A stretch of DNA of 64,000 nucleotides from Oscillibacter sp. PC13. GTDB lineage: Bacteria > Bacillota > Clostridia > Oscillospirales > Oscillospiraceae. The stretch spans positions 1-64,000 of the forward strand of contig NZ_FOXE01000013.1 in assembly GCF_900115635.1 (NCBI RefSeq). Direction: 5' to 3'. The notes below the pieces were generated by a model. It had not been told where the DNA came from, ran no database searches, and saw only the letters and a program-made list of their open reading frames with translations. A program made the translations under genes and the position numbers. Positions 17,978 through 25,563 of the stretch are shown here, piece after piece (position 1 is the first letter of the stretch; each line of letters starts with the position of its first letter).

Positions 17978-19467
17978 AAAATGGCTGTGTCTATCTGGTC
18001 GGGGCCGGCTGCGGAGAAGCCGACTTGATCACGCTGCGGGGAATGCGCCTGCTGCAAAACTGCGACGCGGTGGTATATGACGATTTGATTGATCCGGCGC
18101 TGTTGGATCTGGCTCCCACCGCTGCAGAACGGATTTATATGGGAAAGCGGTGCGGAAAACACTCTGCCGCACAGGCGGATATCTCCTCCAAGCTGGTAGC
18201 ATTGGCCCAGGCCGGCAGTCGGGTGGTCCGCCTGAAGGGCGGCGATCCCTTTGTGTTCGGCCGGGGTGGGGAAGAAATTCTGGCGCTTCAGAAAGCCGGT
18301 GTTCCCTATGCCGAGGTTCCCGGTATCTCCGCTGCCATCGCCATCCCGGCGGCGGCCGGGATTCCCGTCACCCATCGGAACGTCAGCCGCAGCCTCCATA
18401 TCATCACCGGCCATATCGCCGACGATCCCGACGCACTTCCCGCTCAGGTTGCCTGGCTGGCCCGCTCAAAGGGCACACTGGTCTTTTTGATGGGCCTGCG
18501 GCATCTGCGGCAAATCTGCAGCCAGCTGATGGAGGCCGGGTGTCCCCCGGATACTCCGGCTGCCGTTATCTCCGGTGGAAACGCCTCCCATCCCGCCACG
18601 ATCCGAAGCGTCCTGTCCAATCTTGCGGAATGCGCCGCTGGCCTCTGTCCTCCCGCGGTCATTGTCGTGGGACAGGTGGCAGCCCTTGACCTCTCCTCCC
18701 GGATTTGCCGTCCTCTGGAGGGCGTCCGCATTGGTGTAACGGGTACCCAGGCCGTTGTCGGCAAGCTCTCCCGCTCCCTGGCCGATTTGGGCGCCCGGGT
18801 AGCCTGGGTGGAACGCGCCCTGCCGCAGGAGCTGCCGGTGGAGCTTGACCTGCTTTCCCTGTGTACAGAGCTCTCCCACTGGGTCGTTTTTACCAGCGTC
18901 AACGGCGTAGACCTGTTTTTCCGTTCCCTTGCCAGACAGCAAGTGGATCTGCGGCGCCTTCGCTGCCGTTTTGCCGTCATCGGCGAGGCCACCGGTGAGG
19001 CGCTGACGCGCCGTGGAATCTATCCGGAGATCTGCCCCGCCGTCCATACCAGCCACGCCCTTGCCGATGCGCTTCTGGCTGCGGCCGATCCGGATGAGGA
19101 GATCTTTCTCTTCCGCTCCGCCCATGGCTCTCCGGAGCTTCCCCGGAAGCTGACGGCTGCGGGACTCCATGTGCGGGAACTGTCTGCCTACTGCCTTCGG
19201 TCGGACCCCGGTGCCGCTGAAACCTGGGCAGAGACCGTCTCTCATCTGGATTATCTGGTTTTTTCCAGTGCCGGCAGCGTGGAGCGGTTTCTTCAGCAAT
19301 ACGGCAGTCTCCCGGGACGGGCCGTCTGCGTGTGCATTGGCCCCGTAACCGCGCAGGCACTCCGGCAGGCCGGATGTTCTCCTCTGGTGGCGGCGGAAAT
19401 TTCTACCGCCGGCATCATAAAAACCATTTTAGAAGCACACGCACAAACAGCAGAGGCCGGTGTCTGA
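17974..19467 (+). CDS. cobA-hemD: Fused uroporphyrinogen-III C-methyltransferase / uroporphyrinogen-III synthase
   Basis: 497-residue two-domain enzyme. Residues about 1-240 are the SAM methyltransferase (VGAGCGEADLITLRGMRLL, VRLKGGDPFVFGRGGEE), which makes precorrin-2. Residues about 250-490 are HemD-like (IGVTGTQAV, VVFTSVNGVDLFF, FSSAGSVERFLQQYG), which closes hydroxymethylbilane to uroporphyrinogen III. The fusion is common in Clostridia. With the preceding dehydrogenase it covers the route from hydroxymethylbilane to sirohaem. The stop codon lies in the loop of the following terminator. Confidence 0.95.
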   Translation: MKNGCVYLVGAGCGEADLITLRGMRLLQNCDAVVYDDLIDPALLDLAPTAAERIYMGKRCGKHSAAQADISSKLVALAQAGSRVVRLKGGDPFVFGRGGEEILALQKAGVPYAEVPGISAAIAIPAAAGIPVTHRNVSRSLHIITGHIADDPDALPAQVAWLARSKGTLVFLMGLRHLRQICSQLMEAGCPPDTPAAVISGGNASHPATIRSVLSNLAECAAGLCPPAVIVVGQVAALDLSSRICRPLEGVRIGVTGTQAVVGKLSRSLADLGARVAWVERALPQELPVELDLLSLCTELSHWVVFTSVNGVDLFFRSLARQQVDLRRLRCRFAVIGEATGEALTRRGIYPEICPAVHTSHALADALLAAADPDEEIFLFRSAHGSPELPRKLTAAGLHVRELSAYCLRSDPGAAETWAETVSHLDYLVFSSAGSVERFLQQYGSLPGRAVCVCIGPVTAQALRQAGCSPLVAAEISTAGIIKTILEAHAQTAEAGV

Positions 19468-19477
19468 CCGGCCTCTG
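19451..19477. terminator. Terminator overlapping the end of cobA-hemD
   Basis: 11-bp perfect stem (arms 19451-19461 and 19467-19477); the cobA-hemD TGA lies at the loop/stem edge. T-rich sequence follows on the plus strand, and it separates convergent transcripts. Confidence 0.75.
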
Positions 19478-19489
19478 TGTTTTGTATCC

Positions 19490-20245
19490 TTATTCGTAAT
19501 AATAGCGCCAGCCCTTTTCCGTCTTTACCCGGCACAATGTGATTCCAAAGACCCGGTTCAATATACCGCTGCGATAGATCTCCTCTGGCGTGTCCGCGGC
19601 ACACAGCATGCCGTCCGACAGAACCGCCAGACAATCCGCCGTCCCCATGGCCAGGCAGAGATCATGCAGCGCCAGTGCGACCGCCTTTCCCTGTTTTGCC
19701 AGGCGGTGCGCCATTTCCATCACCGCCAGCTGGTGGGCCACATCCAGATATGTTGTCGGCTCATCCAGAAAGATCGCCGCAGTGTCCTGGGCAAGAGCCA
19801 TTGCCAGATACACCTTCTGGCGCTGTCCGCCGGAAAGCTCCGTCATAGGCCGATCCGCCAAATCCGCCGCATCCGCCTGCTCCATTGCCTGGGCAGCCAG
19901 GAGGCGATCCTCCGGGCGGTACCGCCTTGGGTAGGGCAAATACGGAAACCGCCCGTGGAGAACCATCCGGAAGGCGGTGATGTTTGGAACATTGCGGGAC
20001 TGGGCCAGATAAGCCGCCTTCTGCGCCAGAGCGCGGGGAGACAGCTGCTCCACCGGAGCGCCGTCTATCAGGATGTCTCCGCCCAGCTTTGGCTGCAGCG
20101 CCAGCACTGTTCGGATCAGCGTGCTCTTCCCACTGCCGTTTGGGCCAACCAGCACCGTGACCTGCCCCGGCCGGAAAGTCAGGCTGACATGTTCCAGCAC
20201 CAGACGGCCCGGATAACCCACCTGCAGATCCTTCAGTTCTATCAT
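19490..20245 (-). CDS. Metal-chelate/cofactor ABC importer, ATP-binding subunit (FecE/BtuD type)
   Basis: 251 residues with Walker A GPNGSGKS, the Q-loop (AYLAQSRN), signature LSGGQRQKV, Walker B AIFLDEPT and the H-loop (LALHDL). It powers the type II importer encoded by the two upstream genes. The start at 20245 overlaps the permease stop by four bases (ATGA). Substrate unknown: iron siderophore, haem, cobalamin or another metal chelate. The convergent sirohaem cluster makes a tetrapyrrole or iron link plausible but unproven. Confidence 0.93.
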   Translation of the reverse strand: MIELKDLQVGYPGRLVLEHVSLTFRPGQVTVLVGPNGSGKSTLIRTVLALQPKLGGDILIDGAPVEQLSPRALAQKAAYLAQSRNVPNITAFRMVLHGRFPYLPYPRRYRPEDRLLAAQAMEQADAADLADRPMTELSGGQRQKVYLAMALAQDTAAIFLDEPTTYLDVAHQLAVMEMAHRLAKQGKAVALALHDLCLAMGTADCLAVLSDGMLCAADTPEEIYRSGILNRVFGITLCRVKTEKGWRYYYE

Positions 20246-21264
20246 AGGATCCGCCCTCCTCTCTGCCACAGAAGAAGCCAGATAAAAAAGGGGCCGCCTG
20301 CCAGCGCAAGCACAATGCCGACCGGCAGCTCATACGGGAGAAACAGGATGCGGGCGGCAAGGTCGCACAGCGTCAGCAGCACCGCGCCGCCCAGCGCAGA
20401 GGCCGCCGTCAGCAGACGGCTCTCCTCCCCCACCAGCCGCCGCATTATATGGGGCACAATCAGCCCCACAAAGCCCAGCAGTCCGGAAAAGCTGACCGCC
20501 GCCCCCGCCAGTGCGGCGGAAATTGTCAGCAGCACCAGACGGGACCTCTTCGCAGACAGCCCGAGGCTCTGCGCTGTATCCCGCCCCAGAAGAAGCAAAT
20601 CCATCTCATCCGCCATGGAAAGGGCTGCCGTCAACGCAGGGAGAATCACCCATGCTGCAGGCAAAAGTCTTGCCATCGTCAGTCCGGAAAGGCCACCGAT
20701 GCGAAAGTCCGAGTACCCGTTCAGCGCCTCTGGGACAAAGGTGACCACCGCATCAATTCCAGCGCTGAAAATACTGGAAACCGCTACTCCCGCCAGCACC
20801 AGCGTAAAACGGGACGCTCCTGTACGCTCCGCAATCAGCAGCACCAGCAGCACCCCTGCCAGCGCTCCCAAAAACGCCATCACCGGCACATAGGCCGCCG
20901 CTGTCGGCGCTATGGCACAGCTCAGTGCCACCATCAGCCCCGCCCCGGAGTTGACGCCGATGATATTGGGCGCTGCCAGCGGGTTGGAGAGCACATTTTG
21001 GATAATGACGCCGGAAACCGCCAGGGCTGCGCCGGCCAGCAGGCATCCGCAGGTGCGCGGCAGCCTGGCATAGTGGATGATATGTGCCGTTGGGGTGTTT
21101 TGAAGCTGTCCTGTCAGCGCCCTCCACAGATCCCCCGGCGGCACGGATACCGCGCCAAGAGAGATGCTCAAGAACGCCGCCAGACAGGTCAGTACCAGCA
21201 GGACGGGCAGCACCGCCCTCCTACGCCCCGCTGTCCGGATAGAGAATGTTCGCCAGCTTTTCAT
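20242..21264 (-). CDS. FecCD-family ABC transporter permease
   Basis: 340-residue hydrophobic protein with about ten membrane helices. The family motifs PLAAPNIIGVNSGAGL and GLLGFVGLIVPHIMRRLVG (contact with the ATPase) are visible. I chose the ATG at 21264, which follows GGGGCGAGG and lies inside the end of the binding-protein gene; that 44-base overlap signals coupled translation. It forms the membrane channel of the importer. Confidence 0.94.
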   Translation of the reverse strand: MKSWRTFSIRTAGRRRAVLPVLLVLTCLAAFLSISLGAVSVPPGDLWRALTGQLQNTPTAHIIHYARLPRTCGCLLAGAALAVSGVIIQNVLSNPLAAPNIIGVNSGAGLMVALSCAIAPTAAAYVPVMAFLGALAGVLLVLLIAERTGASRFTLVLAGVAVSSIFSAGIDAVVTFVPEALNGYSDFRIGGLSGLTMARLLPAAWVILPALTAALSMADEMDLLLLGRDTAQSLGLSAKRSRLVLLTISAALAGAAVSFSGLLGFVGLIVPHIMRRLVGEESRLLTAASALGGAVLLTLCDLAARILFLPYELPVGIVLALAGGPFFIWLLLWQRGGRIL

Positions 21265-22171
21265 ACGCCTCGCCCCATCGTGCATTTGGTTTCAGATTAT
21301 ATAGGTGGTCGTCCATCATATAGCAGCGCCCCTCCTTGACAGCCGTCAGGGTCTGCCAGGCCGGGTTGGACAGAAGTGTCTGCTGCAAAACCTGTTCCGC
21401 GGCTGTAGAATCCGCTCCCTGAAGGACCATGAATATGTAATCCGGGTCCTGCATGAGGATTGTCTCCAGGCTCAGTTCCTCCAAAAGGCTGTTTTCGCTG
21501 TCCGCAATATTGACGCATTCCAGATCCGACAGCATCTCTCCCAGCACGCTGTCCCTGCTGTTTTTCACCTTGCAGCTGGAACCAGTGGCCCGCACATACA
21601 GCACGCGGGGGCAGGAGCCGTCTGCCTGTGCTCTGGCTGCTTCCACCTGCTCCTCAACTGCCCGGCCGTATTGCATGAATCGCTCTGTCTGTCCTGTGAG
21701 CCTGGTGCAGATCTCCAGCATGTTCAGATACTCCGAAAAGCTGGCAACCTTGAAGTAAGCGACAGGAATCCCGGCCTGCTCAAAGGTATCCAGCAGCTCC
21801 ACATCTGCCGCAGTGTTGCTGCTGGCCAGAATCAAATCCGGATCCGATTCAAACAGGCGCTCTACATTCGGCTCCTTAATTGCCCCTAAATTGACAACCT
21901 CTTCTCCAAGATCCAGAGCAAAGCTTGTCCAGGCGTCGTTGGCGGCGGCGGCCAGCGTTTTGTGACCTCCCGCCAGACACCAGATGTCCGCAAAGCTCCC
22001 TATCATGGCCGCCACGCGCTGTGGCCTGGCCACACACACCGTCCGTCCCAAATCATCTGTAAATGTAACGGTATCTTCTATATCGGCGGAGTCCAGCCGC
22101 TGTACCTCATCCCCGCCGCAGCCAGTCAGCAGCAGGCAGCACAGCAGAATCGCTGTCAAGTATCTTTTCAT
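21221..22171 (-). CDS. Metal-chelate ABC transporter substrate-binding lipoprotein
   Basis: 316 residues with a lipoprotein signal peptide (basic MKRY, hydrophobic core, lipobox LLTGC with C18). The mature part begins with VTFTDDLGRTVCVARPQRVAAM, as in FepB/BtuF-type class III binding proteins, and ends with a C-terminal lobe containing YMMDDHLYNLKPN. It delivers the substrate to the adjacent permease. No cobalamin riboswitch or obvious Fur box is seen in the roughly 90 bases between this gene and the terminator of the tRNA upstream. Confidence 0.92.
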   Translation of the reverse strand: MKRYLTAILLCCLLLTGCGGDEVQRLDSADIEDTVTFTDDLGRTVCVARPQRVAAMIGSFADIWCLAGGHKTLAAAANDAWTSFALDLGEEVVNLGAIKEPNVERLFESDPDLILASSNTAADVELLDTFEQAGIPVAYFKVASFSEYLNMLEICTRLTGQTERFMQYGRAVEEQVEAARAQADGSCPRVLYVRATGSSCKVKNSRDSVLGEMLSDLECVNIADSENSLLEELSLETILMQDPDYIFMVLQGADSTAAEQVLQQTLLSNPAWQTLTAVKEGRCYMMDDHLYNLKPNARWGEAYEKLANILYPDSGA

Positions 22172-22262
22172 TCCATTCCTCAGTTTTCTGTGTTCTGCGG
22201 AAACATTCCTCTACAAGTTAGCGTCCATTCCGTGCAGCAGCAGTTCCCGCGCCATATATAAC

Positions 22263-22295
22263 AAAAAACTCGTTTTGTTTCCAAAACGAGTTTTT
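22263..22295 (-). terminator. Terminator of the tRNA-Ala transcript
   Basis: CTCGTTTTG (22269-22277) pairs with CAAAACGAG (22282-22290), extended by A/T pairs. On the minus strand it follows the tRNA CCA end immediately and ends in a T run. Confidence 0.85.
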
Positions 22296-22296
22296 C

Positions 22297-22372
<76 letters not shown>

Positions 22373-22412
22373 ATATTGTCTTGTCCGATGTCTTGAACTC
22401 GGAACATTTGCT

Positions 22413-22441
22413 AGTATAGCAAAGCATCTTTCAATTGTCAA
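22413..22441 (-). promoter_or_regulatory. Strong promoter of tRNA-Ala
   Basis: Minus strand: perfect TTGACA (22441-22436), 17-base spacer, TATACT (22418-22413). Confidence 0.85.
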
Positions 22442-22557
22442 CATCATTTTTTATTTTTTTCATTTTTTCTTTTCACCTCCGGCTGTTTCAAATATCTCCA
22501 AAATCGTTTTTACTTTTTAAGGTTTTCTATGCTTCTGGCAGCTTTCATAAAATGCCC

Positions 22558-22586
22558 TTGCAATCTCGCTGGTTTATTGTTAACAT
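22558..22586 (+). promoter_or_regulatory. Candidate promoter of the DtxR/MntR-like gene
   Basis: TTGCAA (22558-22563), 17-base spacer, TAACAT (22581-22586), 41 bases before the ATG. The sequence GTTAACAT around the -10 is partly symmetrical and could host a regulator, but I cannot show one. Confidence 0.5.
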
Positions 22587-22626
22587 AGAAATGATCCTTT
22601 TGTGTATGGAAAAGAGGTGATCATCC

Positions 22627-23025
22627 ATGGTAATCCACGAATCTGCAGAAGATTATCTGGAATCGATTCTGGTTCTGCAGGAACGGCGCGGCCAGGTACG
22701 ATCCATCGATATTGTCAATGAGTTGGGCTATTCGAAGCCAAGCGTCAGCATTGCAATGAAAAAGCTGCGGGAAAACGGCTACATCTCCATGGATGCCGAT
22801 GGCAGCATTACCTTGAATGAAAGTGGCCTTGCCATTGCCCAGCGGGTTTACGGCCGCCATAAGACCATCTCGAAGCTCTTTGTTCTGCTTGGTGTTTCCC
22901 CACAAATTGCTTCAGAGGACGCATGTAAGGTAGAGCACGATTTAAGTGAGGAAACCTTCCGTAAAATTTGTCAATTTGTTCAGGAATCCGGTCAGCGTTT
23001 GCCGCCGGAAAACCAGGAGGGCTGA
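22627..23025 (+). CDS. DtxR/MntR-family metal-dependent transcriptional regulator
   Basis: 132-residue winged-helix repressor with the two-domain short layout of MntR (no SH3-like third domain). The winged helix spans about 8-65 (SIDIVNELGYSKPSVSIAMK). Candidate metal ligands: D9, E12, H78, C100, E103, H104 (DACKVEHDLSEE). C100 occupies the place of Cys102 in DtxR rather than the Glu of MntR, which hints at iron rather than manganese; that is inference. It precedes an ion transporter gene. The GAGGTGATC Shine-Dalgarno supports the start. The stop codon lies in the terminator loop. Confidence 0.9.
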   Translation: MVIHESAEDYLESILVLQERRGQVRSIDIVNELGYSKPSVSIAMKKLRENGYISMDADGSITLNESGLAIAQRVYGRHKTISKLFVLLGVSPQIASEDACKVEHDLSEETFRKICQFVQESGQRLPPENQEG

Positions 23026-23046
23026 TATTGCCCTCCTGGTTTTTTT
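23013..23046 (+). terminator. Terminator overlapping the end of the regulator gene
   Basis: Ten-bp stem CCAGGAGGGC (23013-23022) with 23030-23039 and a run of seven T. The 3' codons of the regulator form the left arm. Confidence 0.9.
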
Positions 23047-23090
23047 GTCTTGCCTGAGTGCCGCATTCTTCAGCCGGATTGGAATTTTCC

Positions 23091-23119
23091 TTGCGCAGAT
23101 ACAGAAAAGGGCGTACAAT
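23091..23119 (+). promoter_or_regulatory. Candidate promoter of the ion transporter gene
   Basis: TTGCGC (23091-23096), 17-base spacer, TACAAT (23114-23119). The distance to the GTG start is only 15 bases, so the leader is very short; moderate confidence. Confidence 0.4.
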
Positions 23120-23134
23120 ATCCGGCGGTGATAT

Positions 23135-24247
23135 GTGTTGAAAAAGTTTTTGTTGTTTTGCAGGCGGGAGGCCGTATTTGTGTCAGCGGCACTGGCAGCG
23201 GTGGCTTCCATGCTGCTGATTCCCCCCTCTCCATCCTATTTTGAATACGTGGACATGGCAGTTTTAAGCCAGTTGTTCTGCCTGATGGCGGTTGTTGCCG
23301 GATTGGGCAGCACGGGTGTCCTGGACAGTCTTTCCCGCTTGCTTTTGCAGCGTATACACACCGCCGGCCAGCTTACCGCCGCCTTGGTGTTTCTGTGCTT
23401 TTTTTCCGCCATGCTGCTGACCAACGATGTGGCTCTTTTGACCTTTGTTCCGCTGACGCTTTCTCTGCTTCCTCCGCAGGCGGAACCGCGGCGCACTTGG
23501 ACTGTAATTTTGGAAACCGTGGCAGCCAATCTGGGCAGCCTGGCTACTCCCGTCGGAAATCCGCAAAACTTGTTCTTATATCATCACTATGGGCTCTCCG
23601 TCGGAAGATTTTTTCAGATCACGCTTCCCTTGACGGCTTGTTCCATGGCGGCAGTCTTCCTTTTGTGCCGGCTGATGCCAGGCCACCTGGTGTCAGCCGC
23701 AGTCTCGATGCCGCAGGCACGCCCGCTGAAGCGGCGCGGCGCCGTCAAATACGGGTGGCTTTTCCTGCTGTGTCTCCTGACGGTTTTTCATGGGGTTTCC
23801 TCCTGGCTGTGCCTTGCTGCCGTAGCAGCGGTCCTGCTTGCGACAGACCGGGGCCTTCTGAGGCAGGTGGACTGGCTGCTCCTTGCTACCTTTGTCTGCT
23901 TTTTCATCTTTGTCGGCAACCTCTCCGCCGTCCCGGCTGTCAGCGGATTTCTCTCCAGCACGCTGTCCGGGCATGAACTGCTGGTCAGTGCGCTGACCAG
24001 CCAAGTGATTTCCAATGTGCCGGCCGCCGTTCTTTTGGCCCCCTTCACCTCCGAGGTGCGCGGGCTGCTGCTGGGTGTCAATATCGGCGGACTGGGAACG
24101 CCCGTGGCCTCTTTGGCCAGCTTGATCTCCTACCGCCTGTACAGTGCTGCACCGGCACCGAACCGTGGCAGATACCTTGCGGTTTTCAGTCTCCTCAACT
24201 TCTCTCTACTGTTCCTGCTCCTGTTTGTTTTCTGCATATTCTTTTAA
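23135..24247 (+). CDS. SLC13/ArsB-NhaD superfamily anion or ion transporter
   Basis: 370 residues with about ten hydrophobic helices. Two inverted-repeat reentrant motifs are visible: LTNDVALLTFVPLTL near residue 90 followed by TPVGNPQNLFLYH, and SQVISNVPAAVLLAPF near 290 followed by VNIGGLGTPVASLAS. These are the hallmarks of the ion transporter superfamily (DASS, citrate, NhaD, ArsB). The substrate cannot be read from sequence. The start is GTG at 23135. Its placement behind a metal-responsive regulator, but after a terminator, makes a regulatory link only a suggestion. Confidence 0.85.
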   Translation: MLKKFLLFCRREAVFVSAALAAVASMLLIPPSPSYFEYVDMAVLSQLFCLMAVVAGLGSTGVLDSLSRLLLQRIHTAGQLTAALVFLCFFSAMLLTNDVALLTFVPLTLSLLPPQAEPRRTWTVILETVAANLGSLATPVGNPQNLFLYHHYGLSVGRFFQITLPLTACSMAAVFLLCRLMPGHLVSAAVSMPQARPLKRRGAVKYGWLFLLCLLTVFHGVSSWLCLAAVAAVLLATDRGLLRQVDWLLLATFVCFFIFVGNLSAVPAVSGFLSSTLSGHELLVSALTSQVISNVPAAVLLAPFTSEVRGLLLGVNIGGLGTPVASLASLISYRLYSAAPAPNRGRYLAVFSLLNFSLLFLLLFVFCIFF

Positions 24248-24301
24248 TTGGATAACCGCCCCGGCATCCGGACGGGCCTCCGGGCCCCAGCTTTCCATCT
24301 G

Positions 24302-24727
24302 TTAAATAAGCTTATAGTGCGGGATCTCCTCCCCGCAGATTCTCCAGCGCATATAGTCATCGGCCACAATCACCGGAAAGGCCAGCAGATACCACAACGC
24401 CATATACAGCGGGCAAATCTGTCCCAGGAGATTGCCCGGCATGTAGCTGTAATCCCAGATTCCAAGCTTCAGCCATAAGTTCAGGATGCATCCGCTGATA
24501 AACTCAATGGCGGTGATGATAGCTGCCCCCAGAAGCGCCTGCCACACCAGCGGTATGTTCCAGTTCAGAACCTCGTTAATGCGGCCCACACCGAGAAAGC
24601 ACAGGCCTCCCACCAAAACCATTGCCGGATGACTCCAGCCCCGCCAAATCAGTTCCAGGCAAAAATACCCCATTCCGCCGATGAGAAACAGCAGTAGCTC
24701 CCGTCCCAAATTCCGCAATTTTCCCAT
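24302..24727 (-). CDS. Putative ABC transporter permease, CmpB-like (PF06541-type) membrane protein
   Basis: 141 residues, four predicted helices. The sequence IGGMGYFCLELIWRGWSHPA and, later, FISGCILNLWLKLGIWDYSY with a QICPLYMALW segment match the short membrane-protein family annotated as putative ABC-transporter permease. No ATPase gene is adjacent, so transport is not demonstrated. Start at 24727 after GCAGGAGG; upstream in-frame codons look non-coding. It converges on the ion transporter gene. Confidence 0.8.
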   Translation of the reverse strand: MGKLRNLGRELLLFLIGGMGYFCLELIWRGWSHPAMVLVGGLCFLGVGRINEVLNWNIPLVWQALLGAAIITAIEFISGCILNLWLKLGIWDYSYMPGNLLGQICPLYMALWYLLAFPVIVADDYMRWRICGEEIPHYKLI

Positions 24728-24886
24728 AGAATCCTCCTGCCTCAGCCAAAGAGAAACTCTCCCCGGCTGCATAAGCAATCGGCGGCCGTAAAATGCCGAA
24801 TCGTCCGCCGTTACCATCAGGATATCCGGCAGGCGCTAAAACTTGCATACTCCTTTTCAAAAAATAATCCGGCTGCCGCATCGTAA

Positions 24887-24924
24887 AAACCGTCGGGGAG
24901 CACAATGTGCTCCCCGACGGTTTT
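24887..24924 (-). terminator. Terminator of the yfcE gene
   Basis: Stem of 14 or more bp around GTCGGGGAGCAC (arms about 24889-24903 and 24907-24921) with A/T extension, ending GTTTTTACG on the minus strand, 17 bases after the yfcE stop. Confidence 0.85.
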
Positions 24925-24940
24925 GCAATTCCCTTTATTC

Positions 24941-25495
24941 TCAGTACGGGCCAAGCGCGTCCAGCGTTTCTCCATCCAGATCCATCCATCGGATTTCGTG
25001 CTCCGTCATCAGGATGCAGCTGTGGCTGCTGCCATCCTTTGGAAGGGAGACAGAGCCCGGATTCAGGTACCAGACATTCCCTGCCCGCTCCTTCAGCGGC
25101 ACATGTGTGTGCCCGTAAATCACATATTCCGCGCCGCGCAGCAAGTCGGCCCCTGGTTGTTTTTGAAGGTTATAATGGTGGCCGTGGGTGAAAAACAGAC
25201 GTCTGCCGCAGAGATTCTCCACGCGGTACTCCGCCGTGATGGGGAAGTCCAGCACCATTTGATCCACCTCCGCGTCACAGTTTCCCCGCACGCAGAGGAT
25301 GTGGTCCTTTATTCGGTTCAGCATCGCAATGACCTCCTTGGGCGCATAGCCCTCCGGCAGGTCGTTTCGCGGGCCGTGATAGAGAATGTCCCCCAGCAAA
25401 ACCAGCTGTTCCGCCCGTTCTGCCTCCATCCGCTCCAGCATCCTGCCGCAGTACAGGGCGCTGCCGTGAATATCAGAGGCAATCAAAATTCCCAT
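24941..25495 (-). CDS. yfcE: YfcE-type phosphodiesterase
   Basis: 184-residue calcineurin-like metallophosphoesterase. All metal-site motifs are present: SDIHG at residue 7, GDILYHGPRN near 36, RGNCD near 69, FTHGHHYN near 101, and GHTH near 127. YfcE hydrolyses phosphodiesters such as bis-pNPP in vitro; its natural substrate is uncertain. Length fits the family. It is a single gene with its own terminator and lies 68 bases downstream of the lipase-like gene. Confidence 0.93.
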   Translation of the reverse strand: MGILIASDIHGSALYCGRMLERMEAERAEQLVLLGDILYHGPRNDLPEGYAPKEVIAMLNRIKDHILCVRGNCDAEVDQMVLDFPITAEYRVENLCGRRLFFTHGHHYNLQKQPGADLLRGAEYVIYGHTHVPLKERAGNVWYLNPGSVSLPKDGSSHSCILMTEHEIRWMDLDGETLDALGPY

Positions 25496-25563
25496 GTCGC
25501 ACCTCCTGGTAAACCGTTCTCCACCCTATGGTATGGAGAGCCGTTCCGCAAGTTCTCTTTTTC

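Noticed and set aside
22172-22262. Possible cobalamin riboswitch or Fur box before the metal-chelate importer
   Set aside because: Only about 90 bases separate the gene from the tRNA terminator, too short for a cobalamin riboswitch, and no convincing palindrome was seen.
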